A stretch of DNA of 64,000 bases from Cellvibrio japonicus Ueda107 (GTDB lineage Bacteria; Pseudomonadota; Gammaproteobacteria; Pseudomonadales; Cellvibrionaceae). The DNA is taken from NCBI RefSeq assembly GCF_000019225.1, contig NC_010995.1, forward strand, positions 3,232,501 through 3,296,500. Direction: 5' to 3'. How positions within the stretch are numbered: the stretch's first letter is position 1; every line of letters starts with the position of its first letter. Made by a program: the position numbers and the translations under genes. The notes under the pieces were generated by a model. The model was not told where the DNA came from and made no database searches. It saw nothing but the letters and a program-made list of their open reading frames with translations. This document shows positions 52,134 through 61,033 of the stretch, in pieces.

Positions 52134-53396
52134 TTAACTCTTGATACGGCGCACGCTGGCACCCAGGGCCTGGAACTTGGCCTCTATCGCCTCGTAACCG
52201 CGATCTATGTGATAAATGCGATCGATCAGGGTTTCACCATCGGCTACCAGGCCGGCAATCACCAGGCTGGCTGAGGCGCGCAAATCCGACGCCATAACCG
52301 GTGCCGCCTTCAAGCGCTCCACACCGGTGACTATAGCGGTATTGTGCTCCAGCTCTATATGGGCGCCCATACGCTTTAGCTCTGCCACTTGCACCAGGCG
52401 ATTCTCAAAAATTGTCTCGGTAATATGGCTAATCCCATCCGCTACCGCATTCAGTGCCATAAACTGCGACTGCATATCGGTAGGAAATGCCGGGTAAGGT
52501 GCAGTTTTCAAGCTGACTGCCTTGGGGCGGCGACCGTTCATATCCAGCGCAATCCAGTCTTCACCCGTGGTAACGTCTGCCCCGGCTTCCTGCAACTTCA
52601 CAATCACCGCTTCCAGGATACTGGCGCTGGTGTGGGTTAGGCGCACCTTGCCACGGCTCGCTGCAGCCGCTACCAGGTAAGTGCCCGTTTCGATGCGATC
52701 GGGCATAACGGAGTAATCACAACCAGTAAGCGACTCCACGCCCTCGATAGTGAGGGTAGATGTACCTATACCGCTGATCCTGGCGCCCATGGCAACCAGC
52801 AGATTAGCCAGGTCAACAATTTCCGGCTCGCGCGCAGCATTCTCCAAAATGGTTTTACCTTCGGCCAATACCGCTGCCATCAGCAGGTTCTCGGTGCCAC
52901 CCACAGTGACGGTATCCATCAAGAAATGGCAACCCTTCAGGCGACCCTGACGGCGGGCGCGAATATAACCGCCGTCGATTTCAATGCTGGCGCCCATGGC
53001 CTCCAGCCCACGCAGGTGAATATCTACCGGGCGTGAGCCAATAGCGCAGCCACCGGGAAAGGACACATTGGCCTCACCGTAGCGCGCCAGCAAAGGGCCC
53101 AGCACCAGAATGGAGGCGCGCATGGTTTTTACCAGCTCGTAGGGCGCGGTGTAAGAATTAATGGTATTGGGGTCCACAATGACTACATGGTCGCCCTGAA
53201 TTTCGATGGTCAAACCCAGGGTGCGCAAAAGCGCAATCATGGTGCTAATGTCATTCAGGTGCGGCACATTGGCCAGACGCACCTTGCCCTGGGCGAGAAT
53301 AGTGGCTGCCAGTATTGGCAGGGCCGCATTTTTGGAGCCGGAAATACGCAACTCACCGGTGAGCGGACCGGAACCGGAAATCAAAAATTTATCCAT
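52134..53396 (-). CDS. murA: UDP-N-acetylglucosamine 1-carboxyvinyltransferase
   Basis: A 420-residue enzyme that adds enolpyruvate from PEP to UDP-GlcNAc, the first committed step of peptidoglycan synthesis and the target of fosfomycin. The catalytic cysteine is C117 in FPGGCAIGSRPVD, so the enzyme should be fosfomycin-sensitive. The N-terminal GSKNAALPIL with the conserved lysine is at 20-29. It lies between ibaG and hisG on one strand. Confidence 0.97.
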   Translation of the reverse strand: MDKFLISGSGPLTGELRISGSKNAALPILAATILAQGKVRLANVPHLNDISTMIALLRTLGLTIEIQGDHVVIVDPNTINSYTAPYELVKTMRASILVLGPLLARYGEANVSFPGGCAIGSRPVDIHLRGLEAMGASIEIDGGYIRARRQGRLKGCHFLMDTVTVGGTENLLMAAVLAEGKTILENAAREPEIVDLANLLVAMGARISGIGTSTLTIEGVESLTGCDYSVMPDRIETGTYLVAAAASRGKVRLTHTSASILEAVIVKLQEAGADVTTGEDWIALDMNGRRPKAVSLKTAPYPAFPTDMQSQFMALNAVADGISHITETIFENRLVQVAELKRMGAHIELEHNTAIVTGVERLKAAPVMASDLRASASLVIAGLVADGETLIDRIYHIDRGYEAIEAKFQALGASVRRIKS

Positions 53397-53444
53397 TGCC
53401 TGTCTTGTCTAAAACGGCCCATAGGGCTGGAGTCGATACTTGGG

Positions 53445-53696
53445 TTACTGTTGCTGTTGTTGCTGCCATTGCTCTGGAGTGAATGCCCTGATGTAATCCA
53501 CAGCATGGATACTGCGATCCGCAAATTGCTGACTGAGGGTACCCAGCACCAATTGTTGCTTTTTCACGGGAGTCAGGCCGGCAAAGGCAGGGCTAACAAT
53601 GACCAAGCCGATATGATCGCCCTGAACCTCTACGGATTTAACATCAGCCCCAGGTAACTGGCTCTCAATCAGCGCTTTGATTTGTTCGGCTTGCAT
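53445..53696 (-). CDS. ibaG: BolA family protein IbaG
   Basis: An 83-residue BolA-like protein. The fold shows VEVQGDHIGLVIVSPAF near 23-39 and a helix with HAVDYIRAFTPEQW near the end, followed by a polyglutamine tail. IbaG-type proteins pair with monothiol glutaredoxin and handle iron-sulfur clusters. It lies 48 bases before murA, its usual neighbour. The histidine in the helix and lack of the larger BolA N-terminus favour IbaG over BolA. Confidence 0.9.
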   Translation of the reverse strand: MQAEQIKALIESQLPGADVKSVEVQGDHIGLVIVSPAFAGLTPVKKQQLVLGTLSQQFADRSIHAVDYIRAFTPEQWQQQQQQ

Positions 53697-53833
53697 AGGA
53701 ATCTCGTGTCGGGGAAAGAAATCTGGCTGACAGCCATCAATAAGCGGCGCAGTTTACCGGAATGGCATCAAACCCGCATCCCAAATCAACGGAAGCCCGA
53801 TAAGCGCCACAAAAGACACCATCCCTTAAGAAC

Positions 53834-53858
53834 AAAGCCCCTGGAATCCAGAGGCTTT
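53834..53858 (-). terminator. Terminator of mlaC
   Basis: AAAGCCCCTGGA pairs with TCCAGAGGCTTT around a single base pair mismatch; on the minus strand it is followed by TTGTTC. It lies 30 bases after mlaC and separates it from ibaG. Confidence 0.7.
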
Positions 53859-53887
53859 ACAAACAGGGCGGAACAGATCTCAGACAA

Positions 53888-54523
53888 TCAGGCTTCTGAC
53901 AACCAGTTGGCGATCACCTTGTCCAGATCATTGTTGTACTTGCGCATAGCCGATTTAAACTGGCTGGAGAACGACATCCCCAGGTTCACCCCATTCAGGG
54001 TGACATTGATTAACTTCCAATCACCGCTCCTGGACTGCACCATACTGTAATCGAGCTTGTGTACAGTCCCCTTGTCATTTACCTCCTGGGTAACTGTCAC
54101 ACGCTGCGGATTCTTCTTGTCCGCAGCGACATTCACGACCTTAATATCGCTATCCACATAACCCGCAATCCCCTTGGCATAGGATTTCACCAGACCATTG
54201 CGAAATACGTCCAGGAATTGCTTGCGCTGGTCAGTACTGGCTTTGTCATAGGCTTGCTTACCCATAACGTGGGCAGCGATATAACCAAAATTCACCACCT
54301 CATCCAACGTGGTTTGCACCTGCTTGTAATAAACATCATCGCTGGCTTTCTGTGCTTTTTGTGCACGAACATGAACAAATAACTCCTGAGTCACGTTTTC
54401 TACGACAACGCGCGGATCTGCTGCCTGCGCAGCATTGGACTCTGCCAGTACACTCCGGGCACCCAATGCCAGCAGCAAGCTCGCAACCAACACGACATAA
54501 CGATTCACAACCATTGTCTTCAT
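53888..54523 (-). CDS. mlaC: Periplasmic phospholipid-transport protein MlaC
   Basis: A 211-residue periplasmic protein that carries phospholipids between the outer membrane MlaA complex and the inner membrane MlaFEDB complex. The signal peptide is about 1-27 (SVLAESN). Mature blocks AAHVMGKQAYDKAST near 85 and YSMVQSRSGDWKLINVTLNGVNLG-type near 160-185 are typical. AAGG precedes the ATG. It stands alone: mlaF, E and D are not upstream and mlaB not downstream, the gap to ibaG being only 191 bases. Confidence 0.93.
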   Translation of the reverse strand: MKTMVVNRYVVLVASLLLALGARSVLAESNAAQAADPRVVVENVTQELFVHVRAQKAQKASDDVYYKQVQTTLDEVVNFGYIAAHVMGKQAYDKASTDQRKQFLDVFRNGLVKSYAKGIAGYVDSDIKVVNVAADKKNPQRVTVTQEVNDKGTVHKLDYSMVQSRSGDWKLINVTLNGVNLGMSFSSQFKSAMRKYNNDLDKVIANWLSEA

Positions 54524-54833
54524 GCAAACACCTTCCGTTTACCAATAAACCTATACCTGGAGCTACCAATACGCTGCTATCCAGCGCCTGGACGAACCCG
54601 AGAAACTATTGAGTGCGCCTGTGTGACCATCAAATCACCCGATGGTGCCTCGACTTTTCAATTCTTGAGCCTTTGTGATACTCCACCACAGCAATTGGGG
54701 CGGCACTATAGCACCGTCGTACAGCCCCCATTAAGTGACGCTTGTAAAAATTGCACAATCTTCCATCCAGGCGGTTTTATCACTCACAACAGCCTCTATA
54801 ATGCCCGCCTTGGCCGTTGTACAGGATACTTCC
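54524..54833. other. 310-base divergent promoter region, mlaC / kdsD
   Basis: This gap holds the promoters of mlaC (minus) and the long kdsD-kdsC-lpt run (plus). TATAAT at 54797-54802 with a poor -35 region (TTTTAT at 54775) is the best plus-strand candidate, 32 bases before the kdsD start. No gene is supported; in Pseudomonas-type order mlaF, E and D would be encoded on the mlaC side here. Confidence 0.45.
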
Positions 54834-55805
54834 ATGAACTCATTTGACTATGTCCAGTCCGCCCGCCGTACTATCCGCCTGGAAACAGAGGCTATTGCGG
54901 CCCTGGAGGAGCGCATAGGCGAGGATTTTCGCCGGGCCTGTGACCTGATCCTCGCAGGAAAAGGCCGGGTCATTGTGACCGGGATGGGGAAATCCGGGCA
55001 TATCGGCAAAAAAATCGCGGCTACCCTGGCCAGCACAGGCACCCCCGCCTTTTTTGTTCACCCCGGCGAAGCCAGTCACGGTGACCTTGGTATGATCACC
55101 AAAGACGATATAGTCCTGGCAATCTCCTACTCCGGCACATCCAATGAGATTGTGACACTCCTGCCTTTACTTAAAAGGACCGGAATCAACATCATCAGCA
55201 TGACCGGCAATCCCCAATCGATTCTGGCGGAAGTGGCTGAAGTTCACCTGAATATCTATGTTGCTACCGAAGCTTGTCCACTGGATCTGGCCCCCACCTC
55301 CAGTACCAGTGCAACCCTGGTTTTGGGTGATGCTCTTGCTATCGCCCTGTTAGAAGCACGGGGTTTTACTGCCGAAGATTTCGCCTTTTCACATCCCGGC
55401 GGAGCCCTGGGGCGCAAGCTCCTGCTACGTTTATCCGATATCATGCACACAGGTGATGAAATTCCTCGGGTCTCTTCTGACACACCATTACTCGAAGCCT
55501 TGATGGTTATATCAGCCAAAGGTTTTGGTATGACTACAGTGACAGATGCAACCGGGCAGTTCCTGGGCATCTATACCGATGGCGATTTGCGCCGCAGTAT
55601 TGATCGCGGCGTGGACATCCACAGCGCTAAAGTGGGTGACTTAATGAATCCCAATCCCAAAATACTGCGCGACAGCACCCTGGCAGCAGAAGCATTAAAG
55701 TTGATGGAAGAATCAAAAATTAACGTATTGCTGGTCAGCAATGCAGAAAATCACCTGATTGGCATCGTAAAAATTAACGATATCCTGCGCGCAGGTATCA
55801 TCTAG
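54834..55805 (+). CDS. kdsD: D-arabinose 5-phosphate isomerase
   Basis: A 323-residue isomerase that makes D-arabinose 5-phosphate from ribulose 5-phosphate for Kdo synthesis. The SIS domain (about 35-175) has VTGMGKSGHIGKKIAATLAS near 46-65 and the HPGEASHGDLGM block near 77. Two CBS domains follow (about 200-323, starting DIMHTGDEIPR). The ATG at 54834 has AGGA upstream and gives the usual length. It starts a long unit with kdsC and the lpt genes. Confidence 0.95.
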   Translation: MNSFDYVQSARRTIRLETEAIAALEERIGEDFRRACDLILAGKGRVIVTGMGKSGHIGKKIAATLASTGTPAFFVHPGEASHGDLGMITKDDIVLAISYSGTSNEIVTLLPLLKRTGINIISMTGNPQSILAEVAEVHLNIYVATEACPLDLAPTSSTSATLVLGDALAIALLEARGFTAEDFAFSHPGGALGRKLLLRLSDIMHTGDEIPRVSSDTPLLEALMVISAKGFGMTTVTDATGQFLGIYTDGDLRRSIDRGVDIHSAKVGDLMNPNPKILRDSTLAAEALKLMEESKINVLLVSNAENHLIGIVKINDILRAGII

Positions 55806-55829
55806 CCGGCAAATCGATTTGAGTAAACT

Positions 55830-56372
55830 ATGAGCACCAATTTACACAACCGCCTGAGTGCTATACGCCTGCTGCTGCTCGATGTGGACGGGGTACTTAC
55901 CGACGGTCGCCTCTACTTCAATAACCAGGGCGATGAATTCAAAAGTTTTAATACCCTTGATGGACAGGGGATCAAAGCCCTGCAACGCAGCGGTGTCAGG
56001 GTTGGCATTATCACCGGGCGTACCAGTGAACTGGTTGCACGCCGTGCGCGCGACCTTGGAATTGGTATTTTGGTCCAGGGACGGGAAGACAAATGGGATG
56101 CATTGCAAGAAATACTCCTTGAGCACCCTTACCCCCTGGAGCAGATAGCCTTTATGGGTGATGACTGGCCTGACCTGACGGTAATGACGCGTGTCGGCCT
56201 CGCGCTGTGCGTTGCCAATGCCCATGCTGCCGTCGCCGAACGCGCCCATTGGCAAAGTGAAGAGCGGGGCGGTGAAGGGGCTGTGCGCGCTGCATGCGAT
56301 CTGCTAATGCAAGCGCAGGGCAGCTACCAGGCCGCACTCGCCCAATACCTGCCAACACCCGGAGCGCAGTAA
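55830..56372 (+). CDS. kdsC: 3-deoxy-manno-octulosonate-8-phosphatase
   Basis: A 180-residue HAD phosphatase that releases phosphate from Kdo 8-phosphate. The catalytic pair is D18 and D20 in LLDVDGVLTDG; the third motif is GDDWPDLTVMTRVGL near 109. It has no cap domain, as expected for the tetrameric C0 HAD type. It lies 24 bases after kdsD and just before lptC. Confidence 0.95.
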   Translation: MSTNLHNRLSAIRLLLLDVDGVLTDGRLYFNNQGDEFKSFNTLDGQGIKALQRSGVRVGIITGRTSELVARRARDLGIGILVQGREDKWDALQEILLEHPYPLEQIAFMGDDWPDLTVMTRVGLALCVANAHAAVAERAHWQSEERGGEGAVRAACDLLMQAQGSYQAALAQYLPTPGAQ

Positions 56373-56374
56373 TC

Positions 56375-56983
56375 GTGAAGCCTGCCGAACAACGCTTGCG
56401 CGAGTTACTGACCACGCCCTGGACACTGGTCATTGCCCTGGTTGTCAGTTTCAGTATTGTCAGCCTGTTTCACGGTAGCGGTAAAAAAACAGGGCTAGCA
56501 GATACGGAAAAAACCTTTCCCTACACCTTTATTACCAGCGTTGAAACACGCGAATACAACGCCCAGGGCTTGTTGCAATATCAATTGAACACGCCCCTGG
56601 TTACCCATTTCCAGGTCAATCCGGATGCGCCGGGCGAACAGGATTACACCCTGTTTGATACCCCCAGATTACGCTTCCAGGATAACCCTGATGAAGCGCC
56701 CTGGCACTTATCTGCCCATCTGGGACGCAGCAGCCTGAATGGCAAATTGCTCTTCCTGAGCCAGGATGTATTGATCCAGCAGGAGACAGCCAGCCAGGGG
56801 TTAATCCAGATAGAAACCACTGAGCTGCTGGTAAAACCCGCAGAGCAATACGCCGAAACCGACAAAGCTGTTAAGATGCGCAGCGCCAAAGGCCAGGTGG
56901 ACGCCGTGGGTATGACAGCGCTTATGCGCGACAGCCGCGTCCAATTGCAATCCGATGTCAGAGCCATTTATGAACCGCGTTAA
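56375..56983 (+). CDS. lptC: LPS export protein LptC
   Basis: A 202-residue bitopic inner membrane protein. One N-terminal membrane segment (about 17-35) is followed by a periplasmic beta-jellyroll that passes lipopolysaccharide from LptB2FG to LptA. The start is a GTG at 56375 with GGAG ten bases upstream. It begins two bases after the kdsC stop and overlaps lptA by 14 bases. Confidence 0.92.
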   Translation: MKPAEQRLRELLTTPWTLVIALVVSFSIVSLFHGSGKKTGLADTEKTFPYTFITSVETREYNAQGLLQYQLNTPLVTHFQVNPDAPGEQDYTLFDTPRLRFQDNPDEAPWHLSAHLGRSSLNGKLLFLSQDVLIQQETASQGLIQIETTELLVKPAEQYAETDKAVKMRSAKGQVDAVGMTALMRDSRVQLQSDVRAIYEPR

Positions 56984-57485
56984 ACTCCCTTTCCTCGCAT
57001 TTCTGGCCAGCAGCCTGTTACTCACCCTGGCAACCCCGGCATTGGCCTTACCGGAAGATCGCAACCAGGTGATCCGCGGCACAGCTGACACCCTGGTCGT
57101 TGATCAGAAAATCGGTGAGTCAACCTACAGCGGTTCAGTGCGCATCGAACAGGGCTCATTGGTAATTACGGCGGATATCATCAAGGTGCGCACCCGCCCC
57201 GACGGTTCGCCGGATAAGATCGTTGCCACTGGCTCTCCTGCGCGCTTCCAACAGCAACCCAGCCTGGACCAAAAGGTGATTGTTGCAACCGCTAAAAGCA
57301 TCACCTATACCCCGGACAATGAGCATTTACTGCTGGTTGAGGAGGCCGCCATTGAGCAAGATGGCCAGGTCATGAAAGCGCCGCATATCAATTACGACCT
57401 CATCAATGAAGTCATGAAAGCCAAGCAAATTGATGGCGCTCGTGTCGATATCTATATTCCGCCCAAAACCGAAGCCAAGCACTGA
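56970..57485 (+). CDS. lptA: LPS transport periplasmic protein LptA
   Basis: A 171-residue periplasmic protein forming the LPS bridge. The signal peptide is about 1-23 (PALALPEDR). The OstA-like domain shows VIRGTADTLVVDQKIGESTYSG near 30-51 and VRIEQGSLVITAD. The ATG at 56970 is preferred over an ATG at 56955. It overlaps lptC, indicating translational coupling, and is followed by lptB four bases later. Confidence 0.93.
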   Translation: MNRVKLPFLAFLASSLLLTLATPALALPEDRNQVIRGTADTLVVDQKIGESTYSGSVRIEQGSLVITADIIKVRTRPDGSPDKIVATGSPARFQQQPSLDQKVIVATAKSITYTPDNEHLLLVEEAAIEQDGQVMKAPHINYDLINEVMKAKQIDGARVDIYIPPKTEAKH

Positions 57486-57489
57486 CCCC

Positions 57490-58215
57490 ATGCCCAGATT
57501 GCACGCCCAGAACCTTGCCAAGAGCTATAAAAAACGCACTGTCGTTGTCGATGTGTCCATGACCGTCGATAGCGGTACCATTGTCGGTTTACTCGGCCCT
57601 AACGGTGCGGGTAAAACAACCTGTTTTTACATGATTGCGGGTCTGGTACCGGCAGATAAAGGACGCGTACTGATTGACGATCTGGATATCACTCCTTTGC
57701 CGATTCACGGGCGCGCACGTGCCGGCATTGGCTACCTGCCACAAGAGGCATCGATTTTTCGCAAGCTGTCTGTCGCCGATAACATCATGGCTATCCTTGA
57801 AACCCGCAAGGATCTCGACCGCAAGCAGCGTCTGGAAAAACTCGAATCCCTCTTGGGTGAATTCCATATCACCCACATTCGCAACAGCCTGGGTATGTCC
57901 CTATCCGGAGGCGAGCGTCGCCGCGTGGAAATCGCCCGCGCCCTGGCGACCGACCCACAATTCATCTTGCTGGATGAACCCTTTGCCGGTGTAGACCCGA
58001 TCTCCGTAAGCGACATTAAGGAAATTGTTCGCCACCTCAAGGATCGCGGAATTGGCGTATTAATTACTGACCATAATGTGCGTGAAACCCTGGATATCTG
58101 TGAAACTGCTTATATCGTGAGTGAAGGTCACATTATTGCCTCCGGCCAGCCGGAGACAGTGCTTGCACACCCCAGGGTACGAGAGGTTTATCTGGGTGAG
58201 CATTTCCGTATCTAA
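57490..58215 (+). CDS. lptB: LPS export ABC transporter ATPase LptB
   Basis: A 241-residue cytoplasmic ATPase that drives LPS extraction with LptFG. Walker A is GPNGAGKT at 36-43, the Q-loop YLPQEASIFRKL near 85, the signature LSGGERRRVE near 138 and Walker B FILLDEPFAGVDP near 158. The ATG at 57490 gives the standard length. It is last of lptCAB; lptF and lptG are elsewhere. Confidence 0.97.
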   Translation: MPRLHAQNLAKSYKKRTVVVDVSMTVDSGTIVGLLGPNGAGKTTCFYMIAGLVPADKGRVLIDDLDITPLPIHGRARAGIGYLPQEASIFRKLSVADNIMAILETRKDLDRKQRLEKLESLLGEFHITHIRNSLGMSLSGGERRRVEIARALATDPQFILLDEPFAGVDPISVSDIKEIVRHLKDRGIGVLITDHNVRETLDICETAYIVSEGHIIASGQPETVLAHPRVREVYLGEHFRI

Positions 58216-58270
58216 CCACCACCCAGGGTGCTACAACCGGAAACATAGCGATTTCTGCGACCGCAACAAC

Positions 58271-58299
58271 TTGACAATTCTTAATTTTTAATCATTAGG
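58271..58299 (+). promoter_or_regulatory. Possible rpoN promoter
   Basis: A consensus TTGACA at 58271-58276 lies in the A/T-rich lptB-rpoN gap; 17 bases on the -10 position reads ATTAGG, which is poor. rpoN may also be read from the lpt unit. Confidence 0.3.
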
Positions 58300-58455
58300 C
58301 ACAAAGATTGCTAAGGCTTATTGATTGGGAATCAAAGCCTGTCTAAACTCCACTAAAAGAAGGTTGGCGTTTTATCTATCCATACCTGCGTACATCCGGT
58401 GTCTACCCAGGACACCACCCCGGTTTCACCCTGAACAGGTTTTGTTGCCCCCATA

Positions 58456-60084
58456 ATGAAGCAATCACTCCAATTAAAGCTCGGTCAGCAACTCACCATG
58501 ACCCCGCAGTTGCAACAGGCCATTCGCCTATTGCAGCTTTCCACGCTGGACTTGCAACAGGAAATCCAGGAAGCACTGGACTCCAACCCCATGCTGGAAT
58601 TGGAGGAAAACTACGAGGGTGGCAATGAAACCAACTACGACACTGGCGAACCGGATACCAGTGATTACGAGCGAACCCTTGAGGTCGCCGCAGATCCAGC
58701 AGCAAACACCACAGACCAGCTGAGCGACAATTACACTTCCAGTACCAGCACTGACAGTTATTCCAGCAGCGAATCAAATGATTACGCCAGTAGCAATGGA
58801 GAAGGCTTTGAAGCCGCGGCAGAATCGGACTTTGACGCCGACAGTTTTGGCGATAGCGCCGGGGACTGGTCAGACTCCATCCCTGCTGATTTACCGGTAG
58901 ATACCAGTTGGGACGATGTTTACCAGGCCTCCTCCAGCAGCAGCTCCAGTAACTACGATAACGAAGACAACGATTTTGAGAGCCGTCGCGCCACAACCGA
59001 TTCGATTTATGACCACCTCACCTGGCAACTGAACCTGACCCCCATGTCTGACCGCGATCGCCTGGTTGCCATGGCAATTATCGACGCAGTAGAGCCCAGT
59101 GGTATGCTCTCTATCAGCATCCACGAGATCTATGATGGACTGGCAGCAGAGCTTGAAGAGCTTGAAGAAGATGAAGTGGTCGCCGTACAACACCGTCTGC
59201 AGCAATTTGATCCCTGCGGTGTATGCAGCCAAAACCTGTCCGAATGCCTGTTGGTACAACTCCAGCAATTTGATCCACAAACCCCTTTTCTGGAGCCCGC
59301 CAAACTGATTGTTAAGCAATACCTGCCACTCCTGGGTAGCCGCGATTATCGCCAATTGATGCGTCGCACCAAGCTCAAGGAGGCAGAACTCAGCCAGGCG
59401 GTAACACTTATCCAGGGGCTCAACCCGCGTCCGGGTGACATTATTGCCAGCGGCGATACTGAATATGTAGTGCCTGATGTCTTTGTGGAAAAACGTGACA
59501 GTCGCTGGATTGTGGAGCTCAATCCCGACATAGCGCCACGTTTGCGCATCAATTCAGACTACGCCTCTATGGTGCGTCGCGCTGACTCCAGCAGCGACAA
59601 CACCTTCCTCAAGGATAATTTGCAGGAAGCCCGCTGGTTTCTCAAAAGCTTACAGAGCCGCAACGAAACCCTGCTCAAGGTAGCCAGCTGTATTGTGGAA
59701 AAACAGCGCGGCTTTCTCGAGTATGGCCCCGAAGCCATGAAACCCCTGGTATTGCACGATATTGCAGAAATTGTCGGCATGCACGAATCGACTATTTCAC
59801 GGGTAACTACGCAAAAATACATGCATACCCCCCAGGGGATTTTTGAACTCAAGTACTTTTTTTCGAGTCATGTCAGTACAGACAGTGGCGGCGAGTGTTC
59901 ATCGACAGCCATACGCGCCATCATCAAAAAGCTGGTGAGCGCAGAGAATCCGAAAAAACCCCTGAGCGACAGCAAGATTACCGAATTGCTGGCAGAACAG
60001 GGTATCCAGGTTGCCAGGCGCACTATCGCCAAGTACCGTGAATCGCTCAATATTCCGCCATCCAATGAACGCAAAAGCCTGTAA
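58456..60084 (+). CDS. rpoN: RNA polymerase sigma-54 factor
   Basis: A 542-residue sigma factor for enhancer-dependent promoters. Region I (1-50) is glutamine-rich (KLGQQLTMTPQLQQAIRLLQ). Region II (about 51-178) is acidic and serine-rich and longer than usual. The core-binding region and the DNA-binding region III follow, with the helix-turn-helix near 430-450 (VGMHESTISRVT) and the RpoN box ARRTIAKYRE near 520. Most homologues are about 480-500 residues, the difference being the region II insert. It precedes hpf, ptsN, rapZ and npr, the classic order. Confidence 0.96.
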   Translation: MKQSLQLKLGQQLTMTPQLQQAIRLLQLSTLDLQQEIQEALDSNPMLELEENYEGGNETNYDTGEPDTSDYERTLEVAADPAANTTDQLSDNYTSSTSTDSYSSSESNDYASSNGEGFEAAAESDFDADSFGDSAGDWSDSIPADLPVDTSWDDVYQASSSSSSSNYDNEDNDFESRRATTDSIYDHLTWQLNLTPMSDRDRLVAMAIIDAVEPSGMLSISIHEIYDGLAAELEELEEDEVVAVQHRLQQFDPCGVCSQNLSECLLVQLQQFDPQTPFLEPAKLIVKQYLPLLGSRDYRQLMRRTKLKEAELSQAVTLIQGLNPRPGDIIASGDTEYVVPDVFVEKRDSRWIVELNPDIAPRLRINSDYASMVRRADSSSDNTFLKDNLQEARWFLKSLQSRNETLLKVASCIVEKQRGFLEYGPEAMKPLVLHDIAEIVGMHESTISRVTTQKYMHTPQGIFELKYFFSSHVSTDSGGECSSTAIRAIIKKLVSAENPKKPLSDSKITELLAEQGIQVARRTIAKYRESLNIPPSNERKSL

Positions 60085-60207
60085 ATCCAGGCCCAATACC
60101 CAGGACAGATGGCGAACGCCGGGACGCACCAACAGGTTGTTATCAGTTGCAACTGCTGAATCAACTGTCATTTTTTACCAGTCCGCGTGAAACGAGAGGA
60201 TGTACTT

Positions 60208-60498
60208 ATGCAAATAACTATCAGTGGCCACCATCTGGAAGTTACTGAATCGCTCAGGGATTACGTCAATAACAAATTGGAAAGACTCAGTCATCACCAT
60301 GATCGTATAACCAATACCCATGTCATCCTCTCGGTGGATAAACTGATTCAAAAGGCAGAAGCCACAGTTCATGTCAGCGGCAAAGACTTGTTTGCTGATG
60401 CGACCCATGAAGACTTATACGCAGCTATTGATGCACTGGCTGACAAACTGGATCGGCAGTTGATCAAGCATAAAGAAAAGTTGCGCAGCCACCGTTAA
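60208..60498 (+). CDS. hpf: Ribosome hibernation promoting factor, short form
   Basis: A 96-residue protein that binds the 30S subunit and promotes 100S dimers in stationary phase. It opens QITISGHHLEVTESLRDYV and shows the beta-alpha-beta-beta-beta-alpha order, ending DRQLIKHKEKLRSH. It lacks the C-terminal dimerisation domain of long HPF. The ATG at 60208 has GAGAGGA at good spacing. It is between rpoN and ptsN. Confidence 0.95.
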   Translation: MQITISGHHLEVTESLRDYVNNKLERLSHHHDRITNTHVILSVDKLIQKAEATVHVSGKDLFADATHEDLYAAIDALADKLDRQLIKHKEKLRSHR

Positions 60499-60575
60499 GC
60501 CACACCAACCCAATCAGCCTCGGAGCACCTGAGCCGGGGCTTAACGACAAGAGAAGATACGACGACAGTAACCCT

Positions 60576-61022
60576 ATGGAAATTCAAGCGTTAATCAGCC
60601 CCAAACGCACGCTTTGCCGCGTTGAGGGGGGCAGCAAGAAACGAGCCCTGGAACTGTTGGCCAACACCATCGCCCAGGATGTCACCCATATTGATGCGGA
60701 AGACTTATTTCGCCGCCTTATCGCACGTGAGCGCCTGGGCTCAACCGGCATAGGTTATGGCATTGCCATTCCCCACTGCCGGGTGGAAAACTGTCAGGGA
60801 ACCGTTGGTGCCCTGATCACGTTGACCGAGCCAGTCGACTTTGACGCAATAGATTCACAGCCCGTCGATATCCTGTTTGCCATGCTGGTGCCCGAAGAGG
60901 CCCATGACGAACATTTGCAGACCCTGTCATCCCTGGTTAATGCGCTCAACAAAGCGGAATACCGCGATAAATTGCGCGCAGCCGCCAGCGACCAGGATCT
61001 GTATGAAGCCGCAATCAGCTAA
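60576..61022 (+). CDS. ptsN: Nitrogen-PTS EIIA protein
   Basis: A 148-residue EIIA-type regulator phosphorylated at histidine by NPr. The active histidine is H67 in GIAIPHCRVENC. The LTEPVDFDAIDSQPVDILF block near 90 and LVPEEAHDEHLQTLSSL near 109 fit PtsN. It regulates potassium uptake and other processes in relatives. It lies 11 bases before rapZ in the rpoN cluster. Confidence 0.95.
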   Translation: MEIQALISPKRTLCRVEGGSKKRALELLANTIAQDVTHIDAEDLFRRLIARERLGSTGIGYGIAIPHCRVENCQGTVGALITLTEPVDFDAIDSQPVDILFAMLVPEEAHDEHLQTLSSLVNALNKAEYRDKLRAAASDQDLYEAAIS

Positions 61023-61033
61023 GCGAGTCCAAC

